This document shows, piece by piece, positions 14,901 to 22,557 of a stretch of 64,000 nt of DNA (positions are counted from its first letter, which is position 1; each line of letters opens with the position of its first letter). The stretch spans positions 1 through 64,000 of the forward strand of contig CAVZQE010000016.1 of NCBI GenBank assembly GCA_963777325.1, in the 5' to 3' direction. The notes beneath the pieces are model-generated. The model made no database searches. It saw nothing but the letters and a program-made list of their open reading frames with translations, and was not told the origin of the DNA. This stretch comes from JAFAXA01 sp963777325 (lineage in GTDB: Bacteria; Pseudomonadota; Alphaproteobacteria; Acetobacterales; Acetobacteraceae). A program made the position numbers and the translations under genes.

Positions 14901-15246
14901 CCGAACCCGCCGCGAGCCGGTCCGGCACGACGTCGAGCAACAGCTTGAGGTCACGCTCGGCGGCCTGTCTCGCCAGCCGCTCGATCGCGGCGTCGGCGCC
15001 GGACTCCCATGCCAGCGCCGGATGCAGCCGCGTGAAATCGGCCGGAAGGAAAAGGTTGCCGGTGCGGCCGGGCACGAAGGGCGGAGCGATCAGCACGTGA
15101 TCGAAGCCGAGCCTGGCCGCGTGATCGAGCAAATGCGGCCAGCGGTCCAGCGGCCCTGCCAGCAGCGGGCTCACGTAATAGATGCTCGGCGCGGTGGGTT
15201 CACCCGCCTCGGCCAGGTGGGCCTCTTGCGTCAGGAGATCATTCAT
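11935..15246 (-). CDS. glgE: Alpha-1,4-glucan:maltose-1-phosphate maltosyltransferase with extra N-terminal amylase-like domain
   Basis: Transfers maltose from maltose-1-phosphate to the non-reducing end of an alpha-1,4-glucan. The GlgE core fills about residues 450-1103: VAVENVTPSVDGGAFPVKR (domain N), FASWYEIFPRSM, FPPIHPIGRKNRKGRNN, RLFRVDNPHTKPFPFWEW (nucleophile Asp near residue 830), FLAEAFTRPKIMYRL (acid/base Glu near 865) and FFVNTPDINPVFLQ. About 430 residues in front resemble a second GH13 barrel (YYVSPLLAGPL, LLLDVVPDRLAAG, GGFRLLHLAGLPSA) with no recognisable catalytic triad. It is the first gene of the minus-strand operon. The 238 bases upstream, before phyR, hold no promoter I can defend. 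Confidence 0.93.
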   Translation of the reverse strand: MNDLLTQEAHLAEAGEPTAPSIYYVSPLLAGPLDRWPHLLDHAARLGFDHVLIAPPFVPGRTGNLFLPADFTRLHPALAWESGADAAIERLARQAAERDLKLLLDVVPDRLAAGSAAAREAGGLFSGPADLAALDPRHGQGGSEAARAHAEDPALVEWWAGRLAGWAQRGVGGFRLLHLAGLPSAFVGGLIGAVRGRAPGTMFVGWTAGASAETMEALAGARLDLVSSSLPWWDFASDWLWREADRLAAVAPLLTAPEAPFGPRLLTSCHDPAGQEPSYRRSLSVAAALGTGWLMPMGFEFAASQPLDPARDAPEDWDAIRENAPLDLSAAVIAANAARASNGLPALHGGASLLSGPGANLLAVLRTDAADARFAHRAVLILANTDATRRATGPASALLSAVGGSVAAFEPLDPPDGAGLQAGDTVTLRPGEVRVLAGSRSEPGGKSRPKPAETASAAANSPRVAVENVTPSVDGGAFPVKRIAGDAVTVEADVLADGHEVVSVALRFRNRLAPEWQERRMRPLGNDRWQASFPLTATGSFEFTVQAWRDAFATWRDEVAKKHAAGVNTTLELTEGLRLVEAAAKGANSALAAELRALLDRLGKSEEDTRRTMLLSPETTALMAEADPRPFAVTSRAHPVTAERIGAQFASWYEIFPRSMSDDEHRHGTFQDVIRHLPRVRDMGFDVLYFPPIHPIGRKNRKGRNNTLTPGPDDPGSPYAIGSPEGGHDALHPELGTLADFQALRQEAAKHGLELAIDFAIQCSPDHPWLREHEGWFAWRPDGTIKYAENPPKKYEDIVNVDFYAPDAIPDLWVALCEVVMHWAEQGVRLFRVDNPHTKPFPFWEWMIAEVRARYPDAIFLAEAFTRPKIMYRLAKIGFSQSYTYFTWRNHKRELQEYIVELTTTAPREFFRPHFFVNTPDINPVFLQTSGRGGFLIRAALAATLSGLWGVYSGFELCEATPMPGKEEYLDSEKYQIRAWDWNRPGNIVPEITRLNQIRRENPALHSHLGVAFHNAFDDQVIYYARETPDRSNVLLVAVSLDPHNARDVSFEAPLWTWNLPDGGQLRIEDLVRDTSTIWTGKFQRVTLTPEQPYAIWRARPAI

Positions 15247-15484
15247 GGAGTCCCCATGGCTGTTTCGCGCGAAGAGGACGCCCGGAGATGTTCCCGGCTC
15301 GCGTCCAACAAGGCTGTTGCGGCGGATTTTGCTAGTCAGAACATGCGTGAGAGCTGCGGATCAGGTCGGACCGGACGGCGCGAGGAATACGCCAAAAACT
15401 CGTCGGGCGATACCGGCCGGGCGATTCGGCCCTGCATAGCCGATCCGGTGCGGCAACGTGAACCCCAAGGACGTCGGCCTGCGC

Positions 15485-16231
15485 CTATCCGAGATCGACG
15501 CCTCCGGTCACCGCCTGGTAGGTCGCGACGGCCAGCGTCATCGGGTCGAAGGGCTTGGTGATGACGAAGGCGGGCTCGATCGCCTCGCCGGTCAGGAGGC
15601 GCTCCGGATAGGCGGTGACGAAGATCACGGGCGCGTAATGGCCTTGCATGATCCGGGCGACGGCGCTGGTGCCGTCGCCGCCCGCTCCCAGGTTGATGTC
15701 GGCGAGGATCAGGCCCGGCCGGGTGCGCTTGGCGATCTCGACGGCGTCCCGCTCGGTGGCGGCAATGCCCACGACCCGGTGACCGCAGCTCTGGACCAAC
15801 TCCTCGATGTCCATGGCGATGATCGGCTCGTCCTCGATGATGAGCACGTCGGTCGCGGTCGCGTCCCGCAGGCGGTCGCGTCCGCTCGCGACCAGCGCCC
15901 CGGCCTCGTCCGGGTCGATGCCGACCACCGAAGCGGCCTGTCCGACCGGCAGCTCCTCGAGCGAGACCAGCAGCATGAGTTGCCGCTGCTGGCGGGTCAG
16001 CGGCGCGGTGCTCTCCCGCGGGCTCGCTTCGCACTCCAGATCGAATTGGCGCGTCACCTCGCGGTAGAGCGCGATGCGCGCGTCGGGGGCGGGGACGTCG
16101 TGCCGGAGCACGGCTTGCAGGCTGGAGGCGACGAGCTGATCGCCGCTGGCCTGCGTTCCCGTCAGCGCCCGAGCGAACCTTCGGACGTAGGGGAGGGCGC
16201 GAATCAGCTCTTCGCGATGCACGCTGTTCAT
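15485..16231 (-). CDS. phyR: General stress response regulator PhyR (sigma-like domain plus receiver)
   Basis: The anti-anti-sigma factor of the alphaproteobacterial general stress response. When phosphorylated, its sigma-like domain binds NepR and frees EcfG. The protein is 248 residues. Residues 1-125 are the EcfG-like mimic (ELIRALPYVRRFARALTG, LMLLVSLEELPVGQAASV). Residues 128-248 are a receiver with DVLIIEDEPIIAMDI, phospho-acceptor Asp near 178 in LILADINLGAGGDG, the switch Thr in VIFVTAYPERLL, and the Lys in FVITKPFDPMT. The start ATG has AAGAGG about 9 bases upstream. It is divergent from ecfG1 across 66 bases, where a shared control region would lie. I found no canonical GGAAC/GTT EcfG promoter there. 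Confidence 0.95.
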   Translation of the reverse strand: MNSVHREELIRALPYVRRFARALTGTQASGDQLVASSLQAVLRHDVPAPDARIALYREVTRQFDLECEASPRESTAPLTRQQRQLMLLVSLEELPVGQAASVVGIDPDEAGALVASGRDRLRDATATDVLIIEDEPIIAMDIEELVQSCGHRVVGIAATERDAVEIAKRTRPGLILADINLGAGGDGTSAVARIMQGHYAPVIFVTAYPERLLTGEAIEPAFVITKPFDPMTLAVATYQAVTGGVDLG

Positions 16232-16297
16232 GGTTCAAACCTCTTGCAGACGCGCACGGTGCGCCGACGTCGAGCGTCAGTAGTGGATACCAGCCGC

Positions 16298-16829
16298 GTG
16301 CGCCATGTCAGCCCGCCAGCCTTGCATCGTCAAATCACGGCAGTACTGCCGGAACTGCGCGGTTTCGCCCGGTTCCTGGTCAGGGACCGCGTCGCCGCGG
16401 ACGATCTCGTCCAGGATACCCTCGTGCGCGCGCTCGGCAACCTTGGGCAGTTCAGCGCCGGCACGAACCTGAAAGCGTGGCTGTTCACGATTCTGCGCAA
16501 CACGTTCTATGAGCAGGCGCGTCGCCGCCGGAGCGAGCGCCGCGCGCTGGAGCGCGCCGCGCCGATCGAGCACGCCGCCTCCGCGCATCAGGAGGCCGAA
16601 GCCGAACTGGGCGACCTGGAGCGCCTGCTCTGGACCCTGCCGGTGGTGCTGCGGGAGGCGCTCGTGCTCGTGGGCGCGCAGGGGATGGCCTACGAGGAAG
16701 CGGCCGTGATCTGCAACGTGCCGGTCGGCACGATCAAGGCCCGCGTCTCGCGTGCCCGGGCCAGGATCAGCGAAGAGATGAACGAGGCCAGCCCGTCGCC
16801 CGCGCCGGAGCCGGCCGAACTCGGGCTGA
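16298..16829 (+). CDS. EcfG-type sigma factor, first copy; likely one extra base near the 3' end
   Basis: An ECF15/EcfG-type sigma factor of the general stress response, held by NepR and freed by PhyR. Region 2 is visible (ELRGFARFLVRDRVAADDL, VQDTLVRALGNL, LKAWLFTILRNTFYEQARR) and region 4 too (LREALVLVGAQGMAYEEA, VPVGTIKARVSRARAR). The start is uncertain: GTG at 16298 or 16283, neither with a good ribosome site. As read, the frame runs on to 17419 through the next gene. Reading GAACTC at 16817-16822 as GACTC gives a stop at 16827-16829 and about 176 residues, the usual EcfG length. The sigma domains themselves are unaffected by this correction. Confidence 0.87.
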
Positions 16830-16922
16830 GAGGCGGGCCTCGCGCATTCGTGAGGGGCGCCGCGCAACAAAACCGGGCGCCGCTTCATTGGAGGCTCGGA
16901 AACGCTCGAGGAGCCCTAGGGA

Positions 16923-17496
16923 ATGTCCAGCGCCGTCACGTTCCACGACCAGGTCATTTCGATTCTGCCCAAGCTTCGTGTTCAGGCTCTGGCGCTGACC
17001 CGCAACCGGGCGGCGGCCGAGGATCTGGTTCAGGATGCGGTCTGCAATGCGCTCTCGGCCCAGGAGAGCTTCATCCCCGGCACCAATTTCGCCGCGTGGA
17101 TGCATCGAATCCTGCGCAACCGCTTCATCTCGAATCTCCGCAAGCGCCGGGACACGACCGACATCGACGACGTGCCCTCCTCCGTGTTCGCGACCGACGC
17201 GTCCCACGAGGACCGGCTGGCGCTGAAGGAGTTGGGTGCGGCGATGACCCGCCTGCCCACGGATCAGCGCGAGGCGCTCGTCATGGTGGTCGTGCATGGC
17301 ATGAGCTACGAGGCGCTCGCCGAGGCGACCGGATGCGCCGTCGGAACGGCGAAAAGCCGCGTCTTCCGCGCGCGGCGGCAGCTCGAATCCTGGCTGATGG
17401 GCGACGCCTCCGGCCGTGAATCGATGCGGCTGGGCGTCTCCGCCGAGCGCGGGCACAGCGCTCCGGCGGCGCGCGAACTCGGTCGTGGGGGTCTAG
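16923..17496 (+). CDS. EcfG-type sigma factor, second copy; 3' end probably affected by one extra base
   Basis: A second EcfG-like sigma factor directly after the first. It starts MSSAVTFHDQVISILPKL, with AGGAG upstream of the ATG. Region 2 shows ALTRNRAAAEDLVQDAV and FAAWMHRILRNRFISNLRK; region 4 shows LPTDQREALVMVVVHGMSY and CAVGTAKSRVFRARRQL. As read, the frame continues to 17597, across a hairpin and into nepR. If GAACTC at 17475-17480 is really GACTC, it stops at TAG 17494-17496, giving about 190 residues just before the hairpin. That correction is less certain than the others, because nothing in the C-terminal tail can be matched to a family. Sigma identity is firm. Confidence 0.88.
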
Positions 17497-17516
17497 AATA
17501 CTTCGATCGATTATCC

Positions 17517-17544
17517 GTGGCGGCCGGGGTGTCAGGGCCGCCAC
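17517..17544 (+). terminator. Hairpin between second ecfG and nepR
   Basis: A perfect 9-base stem (GTGGCGGCC with GGCCGCCAC) around a 10-base loop. No T run follows, so it is not a textbook intrinsic terminator. It lies just after the likely end of the second sigma gene and just before nepR, so it could stop transcripts or act as a processing or attenuation structure. Confidence 0.45.
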
Positions 17545-17562
17545 GCTTCGGGTCATGTTGTA

Positions 17563-17751
17563 ATGAAATTTGTTCCGATGGGTCAAAGAAAGGATAGGCC
17601 GGTCCCGGTTCGTCCTCCTGCCGAGGGACAGACCGAGACCGCCTTCAGCCTTTGGCTCCAGCGCGGACTTCACAAGCTGTTCGACGATGTGGCGAACGAG
17701 CCGATTCCGGAGGAGCTTCTGAAGCTCATCGAGGAGGACCGGCGCAAGTAG
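17563..17751 (+). CDS. nepR: Anti-sigma factor NepR
   Basis: A 62-residue protein with the NepR core FSLWLQRGLHKLFDDVAN followed by EPIPEELLKLIEEDRRK. NepR binds EcfG and blocks it until phosphorylated PhyR takes NepR away. The chosen ATG (17563) and a second ATG five codons later (17578) are both possible, and neither has a strong ribosome site. The N-terminal 25 residues are polar and poorly conserved, as usual in this family. In many relatives nepR and ecfG are adjacent next to phyR. Here nepR follows two sigma genes and precedes the kinase gene by 13 bases. Identity rests on the core helices and the locus. Confidence 0.9.
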   Translation: MKFVPMGQRKDRPVPVRPPAEGQTETAFSLWLQRGLHKLFDDVANEPIPEELLKLIEEDRRK

Positions 17752-17764
17752 CCGGCCCGGATCG

Positions 17765-19516
17765 GTGCCGATCAAGTCGCCTGCCGATTATCTGCCGGTC
17801 CTGGGATCGGTTCGTGGTCGCCTCATGGGATTGCTGGCCGTCGCGGCCATCCCGCTCGTCACGATGGCCGGCATCGCCGCTTGGCAAACCTACCTGGCCG
17901 GCATCGGCCAGCCGCGTCAAACGGTGCTTCTCGTCCGCGAATCGGCCATCGCCCGCCACGAGGCGGCCGTGCAGACTGTCCGGCAGATGCTGGCCGCCGT
18001 CGCCCAGAGCGAGGCCGCGCTCGATGACGACCGCTGCCAGGGGTATCTGAGCCGCGTGCTGGACCTGAACCGAAGCTGGTACACGAGCCTGCGCGTGATC
18101 GGGGCGGATGGCCGGCTGCTCTGCTCGGCCGCCGATCCGGACGTCGCCCAACCCCAGGACGCCACCGCGGACGAGGACGCTCTAGCCAGCGCCGCTCGCC
18201 TGTCCGGCGACCTTGCCGTGTCCCACGGGACGACCGGAAAGGGCGGCGTGACCGCGGCTTACCCACTCATCCGCGATGGTCAGACTCTGGGAGCGGTGTT
18301 GGCGGGGTGGCGAGCGGCCCAGTTCGTCGGCAGTCTCCCGAGTGGCAATCCGGCGACGGTCTGGATCCTCGACGCGTATGGACGGCCGCTGATCGCCGAC
18401 CGCTCGTCGGCCGAGGCGCTGCCGGGTCCATCCGCGCTTCAGCATCTCCTGGCCGACACCCGGGATGATCTGCAGGCCCGTTCGCGCGGCGGCCAGACAT
18501 ACGTCTACGCCGCCGGGCGGCTATCGGATGGATGGCGCGTGCTCGTCGGCGTCGATGCGACCGACGAACTGGCGGCGGGACGCGCCTTGCTCCTGGCCCG
18601 GTTCATCGAAACCGCCGTGCTCCTGCTCATCGGACTGGCGGCGGTCGGCGTCGGCGTCAACATGGCTGTCGTCGAGCCGATCAAGCTGCTGACCCGCGCG
18701 GTCAGCCGCTGGCGCGGCGGCGGCCCGTTCACGCCGGGCAGCCTTCTGGGCGTGCCGAGCGAGGTCGCCGAGTTGTCAGCGTCATTCTCGCAGGCGACGG
18801 GCAAGCTCGCCGATCGGGAAGCGCAGCTGCGCAGCGCCCTCGGCCATCAGGAATTGCTGATGCACGAAATTCACCATCGGGTGAAGAACAACCTGCAGAT
18901 CGTCGCGAGCCTGCTCAACCTTCAGGGCAGCCGCATCCGTCAGCCCGAGGCGCAGGCCGAGTTCCGGTCCGCGCGTGACCGCATCCGTGCGCTCGCGACG
19001 CTTCACCGGCACCTCTATGCCCATGGGGAATTGCAGACGATCAACATGCGCAGTTTCCTCACCGAGCTATGCGGCCAGTTGTTCCAGGCTTTGGGCGAGA
19101 CCGAGGGAGGCAGGATCACGCTCGACATCGAGGCTCCCGAACTGCGGATGACGAGCGATCAGGCGGTGCCGCTCGCGCTGATCGTCACAGAGGCGGTCAG
19201 CAACGCGGTGAAATACGCATTTCCGGATGGCCGGCGCGGCACCATTTCGGTGCGGCTGACCGTGGCCGAGGAACAGGTGCTGCTCGAAATTCAGGACGAC
19301 GGCATCGGCGTCTCGGTGGGCCGCACGGAAGTCTCCGATGGCGGGAGGGACGGTATCGGCATCCAGCTCATCCGGGGCTTCGCCCGTCAGCTCGGGGCGC
19401 GGCTGGTCGTCGAGGAGACGGAGGGAACGCGCTACATGGTCGAGATCCCGTTCCGGCCCCAGGATCCGGCGCGCCGGTTGGCCTCCGCGCCCGCGCCCGC
19501 GCCCGCGCCGGCATGA
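17765..19516 (+). CDS. HisKA_2-family sensor histidine kinase, PhyK-like
   Basis: The probable membrane sensor that phosphorylates PhyR. The 583-residue protein starts at GTG 17765. Two membrane segments (MGLLAVAAIPLVTMAGIAA near 20-40 and AVLLLIGLAAVGVGVNMAVV near 285) flank a roughly 240-residue outer sensor region. A HAMP-like linker leads to the HisKA_2 motif HEIHHRVKNNLQIVASLLNL, with the phospho-His near residue 370. The ATPase domain carries VTEAVSNAVKYAF (N box), LEIQDDGIGV and GIGIQLIRGFARQLGA. The tail is an Ala-Pro repeat written by a GCGCCC microrepeat. Its place right after nepR matches known phyK loci. The input signal cannot be read from sequence. Confidence 0.9.
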   Translation: MPIKSPADYLPVLGSVRGRLMGLLAVAAIPLVTMAGIAAWQTYLAGIGQPRQTVLLVRESAIARHEAAVQTVRQMLAAVAQSEAALDDDRCQGYLSRVLDLNRSWYTSLRVIGADGRLLCSAADPDVAQPQDATADEDALASAARLSGDLAVSHGTTGKGGVTAAYPLIRDGQTLGAVLAGWRAAQFVGSLPSGNPATVWILDAYGRPLIADRSSAEALPGPSALQHLLADTRDDLQARSRGGQTYVYAAGRLSDGWRVLVGVDATDELAAGRALLLARFIETAVLLLIGLAAVGVGVNMAVVEPIKLLTRAVSRWRGGGPFTPGSLLGVPSEVAELSASFSQATGKLADREAQLRSALGHQELLMHEIHHRVKNNLQIVASLLNLQGSRIRQPEAQAEFRSARDRIRALATLHRHLYAHGELQTINMRSFLTELCGQLFQALGETEGGRITLDIEAPELRMTSDQAVPLALIVTEAVSNAVKYAFPDGRRGTISVRLTVAEEQVLLEIQDDGIGVSVGRTEVSDGGRDGIGIQLIRGFARQLGARLVVEETEGTRYMVEIPFRPQDPARRLASAPAPAPAPA

Positions 19517-19569
19517 AAGGCGCGCTCCGTTAACATTGCCGTAAGTAGGAAAAGCGCTTTAGGTACGGC

Positions 19570-20715
19570 ATGGACGAGCTCCTGACGCAGCGACTTGTCA
19601 CTTGGCGGCGGCACCTGCACGCGCATCCCGAATTGTCGCTTCAGGAAAAGGAGACGGCGGCTTTCGTGGCGTCCCGCCTGGCCGAAATCGGCGTTCCGTG
19701 CGCGACGGGCGTGGGCGGCCACGGCGTCGTCGGCACGCTGCACCGCGAGGGATCGAGCCGCGCCGTCGGCCTGCGCGCGGACATGGACGCGCTGCCGATT
19801 TCGGAGCAGACGGGGCTGCCGTATGCGTCCACCCGCCCCGGCGTCATGCACGCCTGCGGCCACGACGGGCACACGGCGGCATTGCTCGGCGCGGCGGCGC
19901 TTCTCGCGGCCGATGCGAGCTGGCGGGGAACGGTCCACTTCGTGTTCCAGCCGGCCGAGGAGGGCAATGGCGGCGCGCGCGCGATGATGGCGGACGGGCT
20001 GTTCCGGCGGTTCCCGATGGAGCGCATCTTCGCCTTCCATAACTGGCCCGGCCTCCCGCTCGGCGAGGGCATGGTGCATGACGGCCCCGTCATGGCCGGG
20101 GGCGCGCGTGTGGGCATCGAGGTGGTGGGGCATGCCGGTCATGCGGCGCAGCCGCATCTGACCCGCGATCCCATGCTGGCCGCGGCGCATCTGCTCGTCG
20201 CGCTGCAATCCGTCGTCTCCCGTGCCGTCGATCCGCTCGACAGCGCCGTGCTCTCGATCTGCACCATGCAGGCGGGGGCGGCGCCCAATCAGATCCCGGA
20301 GCGCGCCGAGATGCGCGGCACCATCCGAGCCTTCCGCCCCGAGCTCCGCGAAGCGATGGAAGCCGGCATACGCCGCATATCGCAGGGGATAGCGCAGGCA
20401 TTCGGCCTTGGGATCGAGGTTGGCTTTTCGCGAATCATTCCGACCGTCGCCAACACGCCCGCCGAGACGGCGGTGGCGGCCCGTGGCGTGGCCAAGTCAG
20501 GTCTCGGGCTGCGCCGCGACCTGCCGCCCGCCATGACCAGCGAGGATTTTGGGTGGCTCCAGCAGGAGAAGCCGGGCGCGTTTATCTGGATCGGCAACGG
20601 GGAATCGACGGCAAGCAACGCGCTGCACAACCCCGCCTACGATTTCAACGACGCAGTCCTGCCCTCGGCCGCCCTGTGCCTCGCGCGCATGGCGACGGAA
20701 TCGCTCGTGTCCTGA
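19570..20715 (+). CDS. M20 family amidohydrolase (hippurate hydrolase-like)
   Basis: A cytoplasmic metallopeptidase-like enzyme that cleaves N-acyl amino acids or similar amides. The 381-residue protein shows the M20D pattern: RRHLHAHPELSLQEKETAAF at the N-terminus, GLRADMDALPI, HACGHDGHTAALLGAA (metal ligands), FQPAEEGNGGARAMMADG (catalytic Glu pair), GRAGHAAQPH-like dimerisation segment (VGHAGHAAQPHLTRDP), IPERAEMRGTIRAF and MTSEDFGW. Close families include hippurate hydrolase, IAA-amino acid hydrolase and N-acetyldiaminopimelate deacetylase; substrate cannot be told apart here. It starts 53 bases after the kinase gene and converges on panC with 9 bases between stops. Confidence 0.9.
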   Translation: MDELLTQRLVTWRRHLHAHPELSLQEKETAAFVASRLAEIGVPCATGVGGHGVVGTLHREGSSRAVGLRADMDALPISEQTGLPYASTRPGVMHACGHDGHTAALLGAAALLAADASWRGTVHFVFQPAEEGNGGARAMMADGLFRRFPMERIFAFHNWPGLPLGEGMVHDGPVMAGGARVGIEVVGHAGHAAQPHLTRDPMLAAAHLLVALQSVVSRAVDPLDSAVLSICTMQAGAAPNQIPERAEMRGTIRAFRPELREAMEAGIRRISQGIAQAFGLGIEVGFSRIIPTVANTPAETAVAARGVAKSGLGLRRDLPPAMTSEDFGWLQQEKPGAFIWIGNGESTASNALHNPAYDFNDAVLPSAALCLARMATESLVS

Positions 20716-20724
20716 GCGAGGCCG

Positions 20725-21561
20725 TCAGCCGATCGCCACATTGTCGAGCAGCCGGATCGACCCGAGGCGCGCGGCCGCGATCAGGCGGCAGCCAGGGCGG
20801 GCCGCCGCAATGGGTTCGAGAGACGCGCCGTCGACGAGGGCCAGGTAGTCGGGCGTGAGCCCGCCCGCGATCAGCTCCGCCTCGGCGTGATCGAGCAGGC
20901 CCGCGGCCGCGCGGCCCTCGGCAAGCCTGCCCGCGAGGCGGGTCAGCGTCGCGAACAGCAGCGGCGCGCGGTCCCGTTCCGGGCCGGTCAGGAACTGGTT
21001 GCGGGACGAGAGCGCGAGCCCGTCACGGTCGCGCACCGTCGGCACGCCGACGATCCGGACGCGCAGCGCCAGATCCCGCGCCATGCGCGTCACCACCTGA
21101 AGCTGCTGCCAGTCCTTCTCGCCGAAAAAAGCGAGGTCGGCGCGGGTCTGGCCGAACAGCTTGGCGCACACGGTCGCGACGCCCCGGAAGTGGCCGGGCC
21201 GGTGAACGCCTTCCCAGAAGCGGGACGGACCGCCCACCTCCACCACCGTCGCGTCCCCGGGCGGATACATGGTCTCGACATCGGGCAGCCACGCGATCGC
21301 GCATCCGGCCGCCTCAAGCGCCGCCAGATCCGCTTCTTCGGTGCGGGGATAACGGGCGAGGTCTTCGCTCGCGCCGAACTGGAGCGGATTGACGAAGATT
21401 GACGCGATGGTGGCGTGCCCGGTCGCGACCGCCTGCCGCAGCAGCGCCAGATGCCCCTGATGCAAGGCGCCCATCGTCGGCACGAGCGCGATGCCGACAC
21501 GGGCGGGGATATGGGCGCGCCGGACGTCGTGGAGTTCGGCGAGACTGCGGGCGACGATCAT
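20725..21561 (-). CDS. panC: Pantothenate synthetase
   Basis: Joins pantoate and beta-alanine with ATP to give pantothenate, the CoA precursor. The 278-residue protein has the adenylation motifs LVPTMGALHQGHLALLRQA, FVNPLQFGASEDLARYPR, RPGHFRGVATVCAKLF, FFGEKDWQQLQVV and ALSSRNQFL. The frame extends 11 codons upstream of the chosen ATG at 21561, but MIVARSLAELHDVRRAH is the normal family start. panB is not adjacent. Upstream lies a TSUP transporter gene on the same strand, 75 bases away, so the two may be co-transcribed. Confidence 0.96.
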   Translation of the reverse strand: MIVARSLAELHDVRRAHIPARVGIALVPTMGALHQGHLALLRQAVATGHATIASIFVNPLQFGASEDLARYPRTEEADLAALEAAGCAIAWLPDVETMYPPGDATVVEVGGPSRFWEGVHRPGHFRGVATVCAKLFGQTRADLAFFGEKDWQQLQVVTRMARDLALRVRIVGVPTVRDRDGLALSSRNQFLTGPERDRAPLLFATLTRLAGRLAEGRAAAGLLDHAEAELIAGGLTPDYLALVDGASLEPIAAARPGCRLIAAARLGSIRLLDNVAIG

Positions 21562-21636
21562 GACGGCCGCAATCTGGCGTGCCAGAGGCCGCACGGCAAG
21601 GCGACCGCCTTCCGCCTTCCGCCTGCCGCGCTCCGG

Positions 21637-22395
21637 TCAGGTGCCGCTCAGGTAGGCGCGGGCAAAGAAAACGCATGTAACGATGATGGTCCAGCCGAGT
21701 GTCGCCCACCGGGTCACGTTGGAAGGCACGGCCCGGCCAAGGCGTGCGCCCACGATGCCGCCGAGCAGGCCGCCCGCGAGCATCGTGAGTGTCTCCGGCA
21801 AGCGGACCGCGCCGGCCAGGATGAAGGCCAGCACAGCGACAGTGTTTGCAGCACTGACGAGCAGTGTTCGGGGACCGTTCAGCGACTTGATCTCTTCTTC
21901 GCCCAGCAGAGACCAGGCTGCCACCATCATCAAGCCGACCGCGCCACCGAAATAGCCGCCATAGAGGCCAAGCCCGAACTGCGTCACTAGAACGAGGCCG
22001 GCCCGCCCTCGTAGAAATCCCCCGAGCGCGGTGCCGATCCTGCGGCCGAAGGCAAGCGCGAGGGTTGCGAGCAGCAGCAACCAGGGCAGGATTACGTTGA
22101 AGGAGGAGGACGGCGTCCAGAGCAACAGCAGTGCACCGGCAAGGCCGCCGCCGAGCGTCACGCATAGCATCGGACCCGTTCCGACGCCGCAGACCGGTCC
22201 GAACCGCTCGTGGTAGGTCCAGGCACTCGCCGCACCACCGGGCCAGAGTGCAACCGTGCTCGAAGCGTTCGCCTGGACGGACGGCACGCCGGCCGCGATC
22301 AGCGCCGGCAAAGTGACGAACGAGCCGCCGCCGGCGAGCGCGTTCATGACGCCTGCCGCCAACCCCGCGCCGAACATGAAGAGAAGTTGCTGCAT
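21637..22395 (-). CDS. TauE/SafE (TSUP) family membrane transporter
   Basis: An integral membrane protein of the TSUP family, whose members export sulfite, sulfoacetate or related organic anions. The 252-residue chain has about eight hydrophobic segments and the N-terminal TSUP hallmark GLAAGVMNALAGGGSFVTLP, followed by NASSTVALWPG. The second half repeats the pattern (GLGLYGGYFGGAVGLMMVAA, NAVAV-type segment AANTVAVLAFILAG). I prefer the ATG at 22395 over the GTG at 22416 because families begin near the MQQLLFMFGAG segment. No sulfur gene is adjacent, so the substrate is unknown. The 140 bases between this gene and lexA hold nothing I recognise. Confidence 0.88.
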   Translation of the reverse strand: MQQLLFMFGAGLAAGVMNALAGGGSFVTLPALIAAGVPSVQANASSTVALWPGGAASAWTYHERFGPVCGVGTGPMLCVTLGGGLAGALLLLWTPSSSFNVILPWLLLLATLALAFGRRIGTALGGFLRGRAGLVLVTQFGLGLYGGYFGGAVGLMMVAAWSLLGEEEIKSLNGPRTLLVSAANTVAVLAFILAGAVRLPETLTMLAGGLLGGIVGARLGRAVPSNVTRWATLGWTIIVTCVFFARAYLSGT

Positions 22396-22557
22396 TGCCG
22401 ACGCTGAACTGAACACGAGCTAGGCGCCAGCGGGCTTTCGCCTCGCCGCCGGAGCGAGCATCTCGCCGCTCTCCCGGCGCGTGCAAGCCAAGCATCGCTT
22501 TCCATCTGGCACAAAGGCTGAGACTCGCCGTTCTCTCGTCCAGCCGGCCCGACTTCG

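Noticed and set aside
15247..15484. A GGAAC element near 15290 on the minus strand as an EcfG promoter for the glgE operon.
   Set aside because: No GTT or CGTT occurs at 16-18 bases spacing, so the match is only to half of the consensus.
16305..16360. An ATG at 16305 as the start of the first ecfG gene.
   Set aside because: It is out of frame with the sigma domain, and joining the frames needs a change that no GANTC or homopolymer explains. The GTG starts in frame suffice.
19495..19516. GCGCCC microrepeat at the end of the kinase gene as a functional element.
   Set aside because: It encodes a short Ala-Pro tail and is common low complexity in GC-rich genes.
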